DNA of 64,000 nt from Raphanus sativus (Eukaryota; Streptophyta; Magnoliopsida; Brassicales; Brassicaceae). The translations under genes and the position numbers were made by a program. The stretch spans positions 20,800,273-20,864,272 of the forward strand of contig NC_079513.1 in the NCBI RefSeq assembly GCF_000801105.2, written 5' to 3'. This document shows positions 13,038 through 24,552 of the stretch, piece by piece. The first letter of the stretch is position 1; every line of letters begins with the position of its first letter. Under the pieces are notes generated by a model, which worked only from the letters and a program-made list of their open reading frames with translations, made no database searches and had not been told where the DNA came from.

Positions 13038-16000
13038 TTATACCTCGGGACCAGAGGCGAACAGAGGTATAAGACCACGCAAGACTTGAGCTGATAAATG
13101 GTGAGCCTCAAAGATCTCTCCATCCAAGTTCCACACACTCTCTGCTTCCCCAATCGAAGTAAACGTGAACGCTCGTGTCTGCATACATTCCCCCCAATAC
13201 ATTTGAGCTAGAGATGATCAGAAACAGACATGGGGATCTGAAAAATAAAATGTCTTTCAAAACAAAACAAACCTTGTGATATTCCACAAACTCAAAGTTT
13301 AAAGGTTCCCCGCCTTTCTTCGCAAGCTCAGTGAGGTGCCTGCAACCATAAAGAAACCCATAAGGAAAAGAAGAAGCAAAAGAAAGATGAGAAGGCATTT
13401 ATTACCATAAGTACTTGGGGCGTGAACAATCTTTGATGAGTATGAGATGAAGGAAACCGTCAGAGAGGTGTGCATCCACGACAAGACCGTCAGGTGCTCT
13501 TTCATTTCGGTTTGACATCACTGCCGCACCTATACTCAGAAACCGCCCTTTCGTTCTACACCATCTTGTTTTTTCTTGACGCGCACGTATGATATTCCCA
13601 TCCTCTGCCTTGCTGCTGCTACAAACGCTGCATTTTGCGCGACATAGTATCTTCTCTGTTCTTGTTGTACTTCGAAATGGCCATGTCTTACTCCGCGTGA
13701 GTGGTGAAACTTTAGCGTTCTCTGCTTCTTCAAACATCACCTCTGCCTCATATGTTCTTGCATTTAACATATAAACCACCATTGTTCAGCACATCTTGGC
13801 AGCGTAAATTGTTAAATATGTTAAGGAAAATACCTGTGCTTCAAGAATACTTTAGTTCCAACATAATCATAGCGTTTAGGACCCATCCACCGATACTTTT
13901 CACTTTCTGAAATGACATCACCGTAAAACCCGTATCTGAACTAATCAATTGTACAGAAAACTCTGTTAGAGATCAGAACAATCCATTAAAGACAGTAGAG
14001 GTGATTCATTAAACAAATGAGAATGATTGACACCAACATCAAGGATGAAAAGTTAGAGCTTCATGACATAAATGCAAAGCATTTCACTAAAAGGATTTAG
14101 TCATTACCCAGCAAACGAGGCTGCATAACGAATAAAAGGTTCAATCGCTGATGTTGGTGTCGTTTTCCACCGCACGACCTGCATTGCATCAAGGAAGAGC
14201 TTTCTACCTAGAATGATATGCAGCGCAGATGTTACAGGATCACGCGCTCCTGTGGTGCTGTAACTCGACAGCATAAACAGTAGTTTTAAAACTTTAAGCT
14301 AACACAACTGATGCATCTTCTAATATATGGCACAAGATCAACTTTTGCTAGTAGAAGGAAGGATTAGAATTAATACACGATGGTAAGAAAACGTACCAAA
14401 TAACTATGGCATCGGTTGAACCTGCCGGGATGAGGCCAAATCTAGGCCTTTCACCACTGAAGGGATGATCAGAATCTTCAGTTCCTGCAAATTGTTAAGA
14501 AAAGGAGCAAGACAAATAGAAAATAAGAGGATAAAATAAGAAACGGAGGAGATACTTGGCTAACTGAATGTCTTGTAGGGAATAAAACTCACTGACCTTG
14601 ACATGAGCCATTGACTGTCCCTGTAAGGATAACAGTAACACCAAAAGATTACAACTAGTTAAGAGTCTTACAGCCAATTTGAAAAAAAAAAGATGAGATA
14701 AAGTTGATTCAAATACATACTGAAATTCATGACCTCTTGAACTGAATCATGAAGAAGAGGGAAGTGTTCCTTTTGGTCACTCTCATGAACGGCATCTCCT
14801 GATTCTGGAACTGAGGAGCTACCTCTACTTTGGACAGTACTAAAGGAATCAGAAGGACTTGGTGGAAGAGGGACTTTAAGCCTTGACAAAAGATATCCAT
14901 TGAGGACCTCGTTGAAGAAACCGTCTCCACCCTGTACGTAGATCGAATTTTCCAAGATATCAAAATAGTGACAATCGTTTAACAAGAAAACAGATATATG
15001 ATCCACAAGTAAGCCTCATGAGGAAGAAAATGTGACAACAGGAGGGGAGAAGTTTCATCAACTTTTACTAAACCATAACTTGACTCATAAATGTATTAAA
15101 TTGAAGGTTATGTTATGTCACACCACTAAAGTATTTCACAGATGCACTTAGCGAATCAATCACTCAAATTATTGTTGAAAGATCTACAACTTACAACAGC
15201 TATGATGCCATCATATGAACGGAGTTCTTTGTTTTGGATAGATGCCATTACATCAAATGCATGTCCTGCTCGTTCTGTTACAATCACCTGATTTCAATGG
15301 CAAATCAAGAATATCAAACTAAGGAAAGCTATAGTATGCACAGTGAGCAAAACACGTATGTCTTTCTGTATGAGAGAGTTATATGAACACAAGAAACTAC
15401 GCAAAATGTTGTAGAGACAAAGAAGGTCTCATTTGGCCAACACAACATTTCTCAACTAGCAAAAACTGTGGAAGTGATTGCTGCAATGTCTACTAAAACA
15501 ATACATATACACATTACTACTCACTTTGCTGCAGGTATAAAATGTGACTACAGAATAAACAACAAGTAACTATTGATCTTGACAAACCACAACGAATCAA
15601 ATACAATAATTGGTAACAACATTTCCCCTAATCCTCTGCCGTAGTACACAATCAAAACCGCAAGAAGTAATATCCCAATGCCTTTCTCCATCAAAGATTA
15701 ACCTATAACAACTCTCATAAAGGCAATTACTAGATGATCATTCTACTAGTAATGTGATGAATAAAAAAACAGACCTTAGTATTAACTTTAGCGCGGATGA
15801 AAATCTTGGAAACAGTTTCCCATATCTTAAGACCACTTGCTTTGCCACTTCTCGGATGTACGAATACCTAAAGAGGTTGCAAGAAAATCATTCATAAGAA
15901 TAAGAGCAACAAAGTGCACACAAAAAAATATATATATATAAATACCAATAGATTTCTTGGTCTTTCAACTTCCTTGATCAAAGAGTAATTCAACTGATCC

Positions 16001-16702
16001 ATCCAGCTCTGGCACGTCTCCAAATCCATATGCCCAAAAGTGAATGCGGCGAGTTTCCAAAGGCAAGGCTCCTTGGGTGAAGTTTGAAACCCGTGGACAG
16101 TGAACCGATACATCTAACATCAAAAGCAAAACTCTCATTACATTGTAGTCTCTACAAGAAGAGAGAAGAAAGAAAAAGGTAAGAAAGAAAGAAAGAAAAC
16201 CTGTTGAGTAGAAGTTAACAAGCGTTGTTTCCGGAAACATTCTTTGGCATGTCCAAGGCCTGACTTGGGACTATGCACCAAGCCATAGCTATCAAACTCC
16301 ACAGCATATATATCAGAGAATCTGATCTCTGTTTCAGTGTTCTCCCAACTTCCAATTCCCAAACAAGCCGTTCCTTCCTGAACACACACAAAAAAAAAAA
16401 CTAAATTTAAGAACGTTATCATCTATTATATATGACATGAATTTGGAAAGAGCATAAAAATATAAAAGTCAACGAAGAGAGTCGTCTCTCTGATTTAATC
16501 TTGAGGAAAGAGATAAAACACATATAAATCAATTGACGAATCTTACGCAATCTGAAGAATCCAAACATTTCCAGGACAAACCATGTTGATTCCGTGTAAG
16601 CAAAACATCTCCGACATGATCCAAGTGAAAACATCCGCTCATTACCGACAATTCACAATCCCGATCCACATTGCTGCCGGAATCTTCGTGCCCATCGTCC
16701 AT
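13038..16702 (-). CDS. CERK: Ceramide kinase (ACD5/CERK)
   Basis: Thirteen exons from the ATG at 16702: 16547-16702, 16201-16377, 15946-16113, 15775-15867, 15195-15287, 14721-14931, 14597-14620, 14397-14484, 14108-14257, 13834-13935, 13406-13756, 13273-13339, 13038-13178. They give 606 aa, close to the Arabidopsis protein. The enzyme phosphorylates ceramide to ceramide-1-phosphate with ATP; loss in Arabidopsis causes accelerated cell death. A diacylglycerol/sphingosine-kinase catalytic domain starts near residue 195 (VFVHPRSGKASG) and includes the nucleotide-binding GGDGFFNEVLNG at 230-241 and GLIPAGSTDAIV. A CXXC-type segment (CRAKCSVC) near residue 450 is typical of ceramide kinases. A 24-nt micro-exon (14597-14620) fits the frame. 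The promoter is interrupted by Helitrons from 16952 outward, 250 bp upstream of the ATG. Confidence 0.9.
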
Positions 16703-16842
16703 TGTACTCGAGCTATAAAATCGAATCGATGTTTGCTTCAGCTTTCAAGATTAAAAGTACACAATTCGTCAATGAATTTGATTTTTTTTTGTCTGTTTAC
16801 GACGATGATCGTCAACGGTCGTCGTTGTACGAGGAAAGAATA

Positions 16843-16951
16843 TGTTGAGCATCAGAGAATTTCTAGATCTGAATGGGCCATTATGGGCTAATTGCATAGT
16901 TGGGCCTCTCTTTTATAATGGGCTCATTTTTTAGAAACATATAAAAGAATA
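16843..16951. repeat. Flank copy 1, directly repeated at 18244-18325
   Basis: The sequence starting tgttgagcatcagagaattt and containing 'tgggccattatgggctaat' and 'gttgggcctctcttttat' occurs here and again immediately after the Helitron dimer. The first ~75 bp are nearly identical (a 1-2 bp indel at ccattatggg/ccatatggg); the rest diverges. The TGGGCC/T motifs are site II-type (TCP-binding) promoter elements, 140-250 bp upstream of the CERK start. Confidence 0.85.
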
Positions 16952-17596
16952 CTAGATTATGACCCGCGCTTTAGAAGCGCGGAATATTTTACGATGAAAA
17001 TTTTTCACTAATAACTTAACAAATATTTTGGTAACTTTTAAAGAGTGTATTTAAAATATTCTTGCATTTAAATCAGTGTTTCTAAATTTAACCGATTATG
17101 ATTATACCGGTTAATCCGGAGATCTGACAATTCAATTTAGGTTTTTAAAATATTCATATTAACAAAAATCACTAAAATCCGAGACTAACCGATTGAACTG
17201 ATTGATGACCAATATGTAATCTAATTTGATTTAAATTGTAATAGTTTCATAATTTGTAATCTTATAATCCAAATTTTGAAGTTCATTATTTTGCAATTTA
17301 TGAAATTATGATGTTTTTATAAAATTTTAAAGAGAAAATGATAAATATAAAATATTAAGATTAATTATTGTATTGTTTGAAAACATTGATAGTAGTATAA
17401 AAATATATTGTTTGGAAACATTGATAGTAGTATAAAGAAATAAGTATATTGTTTGGAAACATGGATAGTAGTATAAAGAAAGGAACATTAGTGATTTAAT
17501 GTAGGTTTAACTATAAAGTATAAAGGTGTATTTAATTTAAAAACTTACAAAATAAATGTTAGGTCCAAAAGAATGTTTCTGTTTTAATAAGATAGA
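16952..17596 (-). mobile_element. Helitron-like element, unit 1 of a head-to-tail dimer
   Basis: On the minus strand the unit runs from TCTATCTTATTAAAACAG at 17596 to a hairpin (CCGCGCTTCTAAAGCGCGG, about 16964-16982) and terminal CTAG (16952-16955), followed by T. It is 645 bp with no coding capacity. The interior is about 90% like unit 2. Confidence 0.85.
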
Positions 17597-18243
17597 CTAG
17601 ATTTTGACCCGCGCTTTTGAATCGCGGGATATTTTACGATGAAAAATTTCACTAATAATTTAACAAATATTTTGGTTATTTTTAAAGAGTGTGTATTTAA
17701 AATATTTTTGAATTTAAATCAGTATTTTTAAATTCAATCTGATTGTGATTATACCGGTTAATCCGGAGATCTGACAATTCAATTTATGTTTTTAAAATAT
17801 TCATATTAAAAAATCACTAAAACCCGAGACTAACCGATTGAACTGATGGATGACCGATATGTAATCTAATTGGATTTAAATTGTAATAGTTTCATAATTT
17901 GTAATCTTATAATCGAAATTTTAAAGTTCACTATTTTGCAATTTATGAAATTATGACGTTTCTACAAAATTTTAAAGAGAAAATGATAGATATAAAATAA
18001 CTAAGATTAATTATTGTATTATTTGGAAAAATTGATAGTAGTATAAAAAATATATTGTTTGGAAACATTGATAGTAGTATAAAGAAATAAGTATATTGTT
18101 TGGAAACATGGATAGTAGTATAAAGAAAGGAACATTAATGACTTAATGTATGTTTAACTATAAAGTATAAAGGTGTATATAATTTAAAAACTTACAAAAT
18201 AAATGTTAGGTCCAACAGAATGTTTCTGTTTTAATAAGATAGA
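17597..18243 (-). mobile_element. Helitron-like element, unit 2 of a head-to-tail dimer
   Basis: 647 bp, same ends as unit 1: the TC terminus is at 18243 and CTAG at 17597-17600, with the hairpin CCGCGATTCAAAAGCGCGG. Its CTAG abuts the TC of unit 1 with no bases between, as expected of a rolling-circle concatemer rather than two independent insertions. Confidence 0.85.
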
Positions 18244-18325
18244 TGTTGAGCATCAGAGAATTTCTAGATCTGAATGGGCCATATGGGCTAATTGCATAGT
18301 TGGGCCTCTCTTTTATATGTTTCTC

Positions 18326-19858
18326 ATTTTTTTCAAACAGCTCGTATATAATTGTATAGAGTTAATTAGCTTGCTGTAAGTTAAGTTAAATTACGCGTTT
18401 AAGTTCACCTGTCATCTAATTAGTGTACTCTTTGTTTTGATAATAATTACTAATATCTATGAGAAAAACTTTGCATCTGAGAGCCGATCCGATGTGTTAG
18501 CAAATGGATAAATAAATTATAAATAGTATCTAAAATCCAATCTAAAATATTTTTAACCTTCTATGCAAGATCAGTGTTTAAAATAATAATAATTAGATAT
18601 CAGAAAATTTCTTGTTCTCTAAAGAAATGTATGTGTTCTTCCGAAACAACGCCTTCACTTAACAAAAGATACAGTAACACCGTTGGCTCAGACAGAGGTT
18701 TCCGGTTTGCCAATGGCAACGAACTGGACAAAAACGGATGCGCAACTTCCTCCATACGAATATGTTCCCATGAGAATATCCCTACTATCATCACACCACT
18801 TACCAAAATTGTTAACGTGAGCGCACACAATTAAAACATTGGTTTCTATGGTCAGTCTGCACCTAACTTATTAAAAAAGCTTTCTATCACACAAAAAAAA
18901 AGTTCAAATGATCCAAAGATGTATCAGGAACTAGATATGATATGTCGACATATGATATGTCGACACCAATACCACCAAAAGTTTCGAATCCCAAACTGAA
19001 AAAGTACAGAAAATAAATTATTATCAGTAAATAAAATATCTTATGGCATTTATGAAGGAAACAGTGTGAACTGGGAGCTTCCAGCCTGAATCTCTGCATA
19101 TTTCACAACAGCATAGCAAGGGGTTAAGACGTGAGTCCCAAACTTCCAACAAGAAAGATGTAAGATAATCACGGTACAAAAGGAGGCTCCAAGAAACATC
19201 ACACCTGTAAAAAAGTTAAGACAATAGAAGAAAACAAAAGGTTCATGTCAATAAAAAATAAGAGGGACAAACTTCTGGAACCTATGCTACTGGTACTATA
19301 GATCTTGTCACATGGAAACGAAACTGAAAACAAATGCGGGCCAGAAAACACGTTAGGAGTTACTGAATAAACAAAGAAGACGAAAAATAATAGAGATTGA
19401 AAAAAAATCAGATTGGTAAAATATTTTTGATCATCCAACTAGCAAATTCTATGAATTAGAGTCGAATACCAGAACAGATGCTCCTTTAGCCGTGGGACTG
19501 CTCACAAACACAACAGTAACCAGATTAAATGAGCTTACATCAATTAGTTAACATCTTACAAAACTATAAACAGAGAATTACATAAAAAACGAACATAAAA
19601 GGAGAAAAACTTTCGAAAAAGGCAGTATCACACAACATACTCAACTTGGTTCATCCTGCAACTGCAAGTCTAAAAATGATAATTCCGGAAAAAAACATTT
19701 CTAAAACGTATAACTTTTCAGGATGAAAACTTTTATCATATGTTTAAAGCCAAAATGACCAGTTTCAAATTCCAAAATTTAAAACCCGTTAGCCAAAAAA
19801 TATCAAATGAGGATATCTTACCTCTCCACTAAGGAGTTTATCCTTAGAACACCACATG
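18326..19858. other. Spacer and probable SF1 3' flank, no gene recognised
   Basis: The right-hand part is downstream of the SF1 stop and may be 3' UTR. A 76-codon minus-strand frame (18600-18830) has a hydrophobic start but no recognisable family. A short direct duplication, atatgatatgtcgacatatgatatgtcgac, lies near 18934-18963. Confidence 0.4.
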
Positions 19859-22177
19859 CTACTTCATCTCAGCCATGAACTTCTCATACTCAGAATCTCC
19901 AACAGTGGATGGATTCTCTGCAGGTGGCTGAACTGGAGGCTTGGGAGCCCAGGGTGCGTTCCCCATGCTCTGGGGATATCCAACAGAAGGTGGCAGAGGA
20001 GGATTAGGTGCCCAAGGTGCATTACCTAGACCTTGCGAGTGATCAGATGACGGCATAGGAGGATTGTTCGCCCACGGCATATTACCCATGCTTTGGGAAT
20101 GATCAGCAGACGAGGTCGGCACTGGAGGTGGAGGTGGAGGTGGAACAGCAGTGTAATAAGATGGATAACTCATATACGGAGGCTGTCCAGGCACACCTGA
20201 AAGCGAACCACCATAGACATTTGGTGGCACAGATGAAGGAGGAGTACCACTCTCTGCTTGTACTCCTGGTGGGAAGCTTTGCTGGCTTTCACTAGTAGTA
20301 GTGCCAGGTGGAGGAGCTTGTGTCACATGAGGAGGTGGTGGTGGTGGTGGGTAGTGCATTCCATAAGGAGACATATGTTGACCAGGGACGGGATGGTAAG
20401 AACCAGGAGGAGGCGGAGGAGCATATTGAGAATAGGAAGGAACAGGAGGACCCCAAGGAACTGGAGCCGGTGAATATGAAGGATTTGGCAGTTGCCCACC
20501 AGCGCCATATGGTTGTGATGGTGGAGGAGGATAAGATTGAGTAGGTGGGGGAGGTGCCGGGGGCCCAGGAGGCGGTGCCGGTTTACCAGCAATCCTGACA
20601 GCAAGTGTTTTACCTTCTAACCGATAACCATTCATTGCCTGTATCGCCGAATTGGCCATCTGGACATCTGCGTACTTAACAAAACCATAGCCTCTGCTCA
20701 GACCAGAAATATGGTCCTTGATTACCTTTGCCATCACAATTTCACCAAAGGGTGAAAAAAGATTAATCAAACCATCGTCCTCAAGCATCGTAGGTAAGAA
20801 CCCAATGTAGAGATTTTTTTCATCATATTCTTTGGAGGGTTTGGCTGGATTTGACCCTAAGCCAGGATGCGCACTTGCCCCACTGCCCCCATTGCTAGCC
20901 CATGGAGGATTACTTCCCCCCGAACTTCCCGGTCCAAGAGCCAAGGTATTAGTACTCTGTTTGAGAGAAGATTCAGGGAGAGTTCCTCCTAACTCAGCCA
21001 AAAAGTTCTGATATTCATCATCCATTTTCTTCCCATTAGTATCCTTCACGGGGCAATCAATAGTAGGGTGTCCACCATCACCACAAATCTTGCAAAGCAC
21101 ATCACTTTTAAAGGTATTCAAACGAGATGGACACGCGAACTGCCTATGTCCAGGCTCACCACACAGCCTACAGAATTCTTCATCCCTTATAGTACCATTC
21201 AAGGTAGCAAGCTCCCTCAGCTGTTGCCTCTTGTGTTCGTTCAGCACCTCATCAACAGGCTGAAGAAGCTTCTCGACCATACTAGCAGCAGCTTCAAGTG
21301 CCTCCTGAGTCTCAGCCTCAACCAAAACATGCAAATCCTCATTTTCAGCAGGGTCGTACTTCATATCCTTCTTCTGCAGCCTACCTTCCTTCATAGACCC
21401 TTTACCCCTAATCACAATCTTAGCACCAGTCTCCCTCTCCATCCTCTTCTGAGTATTCCCCCTGGGACCAATAATAAGACCAATGAAATTATAACCGGGA
21501 TAATCCTTCATCGGAATGAACAGCTTCTTCTGGAGCTTGGGAGGCCTGTAATCCGCCGGTGGTTTAAAAGCAGGATTCTTTTTAATAATCTGAGATATAA
21601 TCTCTTGCCTCTCTCTATTCAACCTCTCCCTCGCTCTGTACTCCCTAGTGTTGATCCTAATCCCCATGTTATCATACACAGGCTCTGGGGAAGGCGACCT
21701 CTGCCCCTCGGGTCTATCATCCAAAGCCATACCAGACTGAAGCAGCCTACTGATATCAAGCAACCTGCTGTTCAAAACCTGAATCTCGGGATCGAACTCG
21801 ATACCTCCGACGATCTCCTTGATGTAATCGGGCAGCTGAATCGTCGGCTTCGGCTCGTCGTCAGCCCATCTCGACTTACGCTTCCTAGTACCGGAATCGC
21901 CGCCGCCACCATCGGCGCTCGTGTTGTTAACCGACTCGGAAGGAGGAGGATCCCACCTGCTCCGACGCTTCCTCCGGGTTGTGGTGTCCTCGGATTGGTT
22001 CTTGTCGTCACCGGTAACGCCGTTAGAGGAGCCGTTGGTAGCTTCGGGAGCAGGAATCTGATCGGGGGCGAGGGAAGCAGAGTTATCGTCCTTGAGAGAA
22101 GCTACGGTTTCAGAGGAAGCAGGAGGAGAAGGTTGATCGAGGGGATGAGAAGAAGGATTCAATTCGACGGAATCCAT
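19859..22177 (-). CDS. SF1: Splicing factor 1 / branch-point binding protein (SF1/BBP)
   Basis: Intronless frame of 772 aa. I start at the ATG at 22177 ([10 protein letters not shown]) because the upstream part of the open frame has no ATG. SF1/BBP binds the intron branch point in the nucleus and contacts U2AF in early spliceosome assembly. Visible order: an N-terminal basic region with two U2AF-homology ligand motifs, RKRRSRW (W75) and RKRKSRW (W104); a KH-QUA2 domain about 215-320 with the GPRG loop; two CCHC knuckles, [14 protein letters not shown] and [14 protein letters not shown], about 333-375; an RRM about 452-532 (RNP2 LYIGFL, RNP1 RGYGFVKY); and a proline-rich tail with repeated PWAPNPP-type units. 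The added RRM is characteristic of plant SF1. Three site II motifs lie 160-200 bp upstream. Confidence 0.95.
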   Translation of the reverse strand: MDSVELNPSSHPLDQPSPPASSETVASLKDDNSASLAPDQIPAPEATNGSSNGVTGDDKNQSEDTTTRRKRRSRWDPPPSESVNNTSADGGGGDSGTRKRKSRWADDEPKPTIQLPDYIKEIVGGIEFDPEIQVLNSRLLDISRLLQSGMALDDRPEGQRSPSPEPVYDNMGIRINTREYRARERLNRERQEIISQIIKKNPAFKPPADYRPPKLQKKLFIPMKDYPGYNFIGLIIGPRGNTQKRMERETGAKIVIRGKGSMKEGRLQKKDMKYDPAENEDLHVLVEAETQEALEAAASMVEKLLQPVDEVLNEHKRQQLRELATLNGTIRDEEFCRLCGEPGHRQFACPSRLNTFKSDVLCKICGDGGHPTIDCPVKDTNGKKMDDEYQNFLAELGGTLPESSLKQSTNTLALGPGSSGGSNPPWASNGGSGASAHPGLGSNPAKPSKEYDEKNLYIGFLPTMLEDDGLINLFSPFGEIVMAKVIKDHISGLSRGYGFVKYADVQMANSAIQAMNGYRLEGKTLAVRIAGKPAPPPGPPAPPPPTQSYPPPPSQPYGAGGQLPNPSYSPAPVPWGPPVPSYSQYAPPPPPGSYHPVPGQHMSPYGMHYPPPPPPPHVTQAPPPGTTTSESQQSFPPGVQAESGTPPSSVPPNVYGGSLSGVPGQPPYMSYPSYYTAVPPPPPPPVPTSSADHSQSMGNMPWANNPPMPSSDHSQGLGNAPWAPNPPLPPSVGYPQSMGNAPWAPKPPVQPPAENPSTVGDSEYEKFMAEMK

Positions 22178-22340
22178 GGCGAGGTCGAGAACTAGGGTTT
22201 CGGATTTGGGAGAAAGCAAAGAGATGAAAGAGGGCTATGTGTGTAGGTTTAAGTTATGACGAAGGTCAAGTTGCAATTTTAGATAGGCGACAAAAGTAGA
22301 AACGAGGCTCGGAGATTAACAGAGGCGGCTTTAGCTCTGT

Positions 22341-22376
22341 TGGGCTGGTACCAGACTTAGGCCCATTTTAAGCCCA
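22341..22376 (-). promoter_or_regulatory. Cluster of site II (TGGGCY) motifs upstream of SF1
   Basis: TGGGCT (22341-22346), GGCCCA (22360-22365) and AGCCCA (22371-22376) lie 160-200 bp upstream of the SF1 ATG. Such TCP-binding motifs are common in housekeeping and RNA-processing gene promoters. Function here is inferred from motif and position only. Confidence 0.45.
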
Positions 22377-22399
22377 GATTATTATTTAACGACACTATA

Positions 22400-23414
22400 T
22401 TTGATCAAGTGGGTGGGGACGGGTTCGGATTCAGTTTGGTTCGGATAGATGGTTTTAGGTTTTTGGGGTCAGATTTCAGGGTATTTCTAAATTTCTGTAC
22501 AAATCTTTGTGAGTTCGGTTTGAATTCGAATAACCCATTTAAATTATTTTAAATTGGTTATATATTTTAAATTTTTGAAAATCAATAAACAAAATATTGC
22601 ATATATATTTGAATAGCATATGTCAAAATATCTAAATTTAACAGTGTCGATCGACACGGGATGAACAGTACGCATAATGAACAGTGTCGTTCGACGCGTA
22701 ATGAACAGTGTCGAAATGAACAGTCCCGGGATGAATAGTGTTTTCTGACACAGAATGAATAGTATCGTTCGATGATTAGTTCACATTGTCGATCGCTGTG
22801 CTTGGAGAGTGTCAATCGGCTCTAGAAGATCAGCGTCATTCGATACCTAGATTTCTACGCTATTGATTGCTACTTTGAGGCTATCCTCTTATACTTATGG
22901 ATCACGCATACTGGATCATGTGGCTCTACTAGTAAGAGCGTTATCTCATCGTTAAGGTTTTTTTTTTTTAAATGTTAAGATTTTCTAGCTAAATTTTTAT
23001 TGATGTTTTTTTCAAATATGAAAACCTAAAATAGGTAAACCATATAAATGCATAACCAATTGAGCAAAATACAATAAATAACAATTTAATCCGTAAAATT
23101 TAATGAATATCTAAGTAATAAAATAAAAAATTGAGAAGAGAGACAAAAAAATAATATTTTATTTAAGATATAATGAGATATCCATTAAGGCTTTTAATTA
23201 AAGTTAAATTACTATATTTTAAAGATTGAAATTAAACTAATTAAATTTTTATTAAAATAATAATCTTATTTGATTTAGAACCTCTTTTTAGGTACTAGAG
23301 TAATGAGGTTGCACTTATATATTTTTATATATATAGTCTCTATCGTACATCCCTAGGAAATACAACCATCAAGTAGCAAACTAACAAATCGTTTATTAGA
23401 AGAGTATTACGATA
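22400..23414. repeat. Repeat-derived spacer with GTTCGGATT tract and TCGATCGACAC array
   Basis: At about 22420-22550 a tract is rich in ggttcgg/gggttcgg words, also seen near 47.7 and 48.5 kb. From about 22650 to 22860 a degenerate array of units of about 25-30 bp alternates 'atgaacagt' or 'atgaatagt' with TCGATCGACAC-like palindromic words (five or six units). No gene is visible; the remainder is AT-rich. Confidence 0.55.
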
Positions 23415-23760
23415 ATGTTATCATCATATGTTACTATCATATGCCTCATCATGATTTCTCTCGTTCCTCTACATCAAAGTATGTACAATGCAAGGATTCA
23501 TATACAAAAGATATTCAATTTTCAATAATTTATATCATGATATGCATTGCAACTATGCATATACTATTAGATTCTCATTTTTAATCCTAGTTTTTTATGC
23601 AGTGGCAAACGCAGCTGATTTAGAATTCGAGAGAAAGTGCGTCCATATTCGTTGGTGTAAAGGAAAACGTTGTATTTGCTGTGACAACGCAACGGAAATA
23701 TTAAAATGTTATGATACGCTAGCAGCATGCATGCCTCATTGTACGAATCCAACTATTTGA
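23415..23760 (+). CDS. Small secreted cysteine-rich peptide, ESF1-like
   Basis: Two exons, 23415-23478 and 23603-23760, join to 73 aa. Exon 1 encodes a signal peptide (MLSSYVTIICLIMISLVPLHQ). Exon 2 encodes the mature part with eight cysteines spaced C-x6-C-x4-C-x-CC-x8-C-x6-C-x3-C. The signal exon plus a Cys-rich second exon, and the CxCC core, resemble EMBRYO SURROUNDING FACTOR 1-type peptides, which are secreted around the early embryo. The assignment rests on pattern and gene structure. A defensin-like peptide of another subgroup is the main alternative. I do not recall such a gene at the matching Arabidopsis position, so it may have moved or arisen locally. Confidence 0.6.
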
Positions 23761-23816
23761 GTGGCTTAAGAAAGTTTTAGAAAATATAATATAATCATGT
23801 GGAATATCTTAATAAG

Positions 23817-23819
<3 letters not shown>

Positions 23820-23859
<40 letters not shown>
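23820..23859. repeat. (TA)n microsatellite
   Basis: About 20 uninterrupted TA units just downstream of the cysteine-rich peptide gene. Other (TA)n runs occur near 5510-5580, 5668-5690, 6015-6103, 9870-9900 and 47940-47960. Confidence 0.95.
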
Positions 23860-23864
<5 letters not shown>

Positions 23865-24552
23865 AATAAAGATATTAATGAACTATTGCTTTGGGTATTA
23901 TATATATCATCTACTTTATAATATACATATGATTAAGAATAATACAAGTTTATGCAAGAGAAAATCTTCCTTGTGGTATAAGAATAATAAAATGTCCCCT
24001 AAAATAGAATATATCAAATACACACTGCAAATAGAAACAAAAAGAACTGATCAAGAAGATAAATTGCAAAGATAAAAAGAGAAAAAGGTGAATGTAGAAG
24101 ATTTTCAATGCTATTGAACACAATGTCATAATCATTTAATCTTTTAAAGAATCCCAAAGTAAATGACGATTCAGAGTTCCAACAAGGAGAAGTCTACAGA
24201 AGTTCACATGTCGATGACACGTTTTCTACAGTCTCTTCAACGACAATTCGTTGATAGACAATTGCATCAACGACTGAAAGATGATTTGATTCAATATATA
24301 TGGCATAGATTTGAACATGACGAAGACAACAATTGATCTCCGAAGTTTCTTTCAAATAAATCTTGTTAATTTTAATGATCTTTGTTTCATGTTTTTATTT
24401 AAAAATATATGTTTAAAATGTTATCTTTATTATATTTTATTTAATAAAAAAAATTTAATTTTAATAATAATGTTTAATATTATTTTATTTTTAAATAATC
24501 CTAAAATAAGAATTAGCAATGGAGACATCAAAATCTCAAGGTTTTTCACTAA

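Noticed and set aside
18600..18830. Minus-strand 76-codon frame with a hydrophobic start
   Set aside because: Looks like a small membrane or secreted protein at first, but shows no family motif, no clear promoter and no splice partners.
21068..22195. Plus-strand 375-codon open frame opposite SF1
   Set aside because: It is the antisense shadow of the SF1 coding region; composition follows the codons of the real gene.
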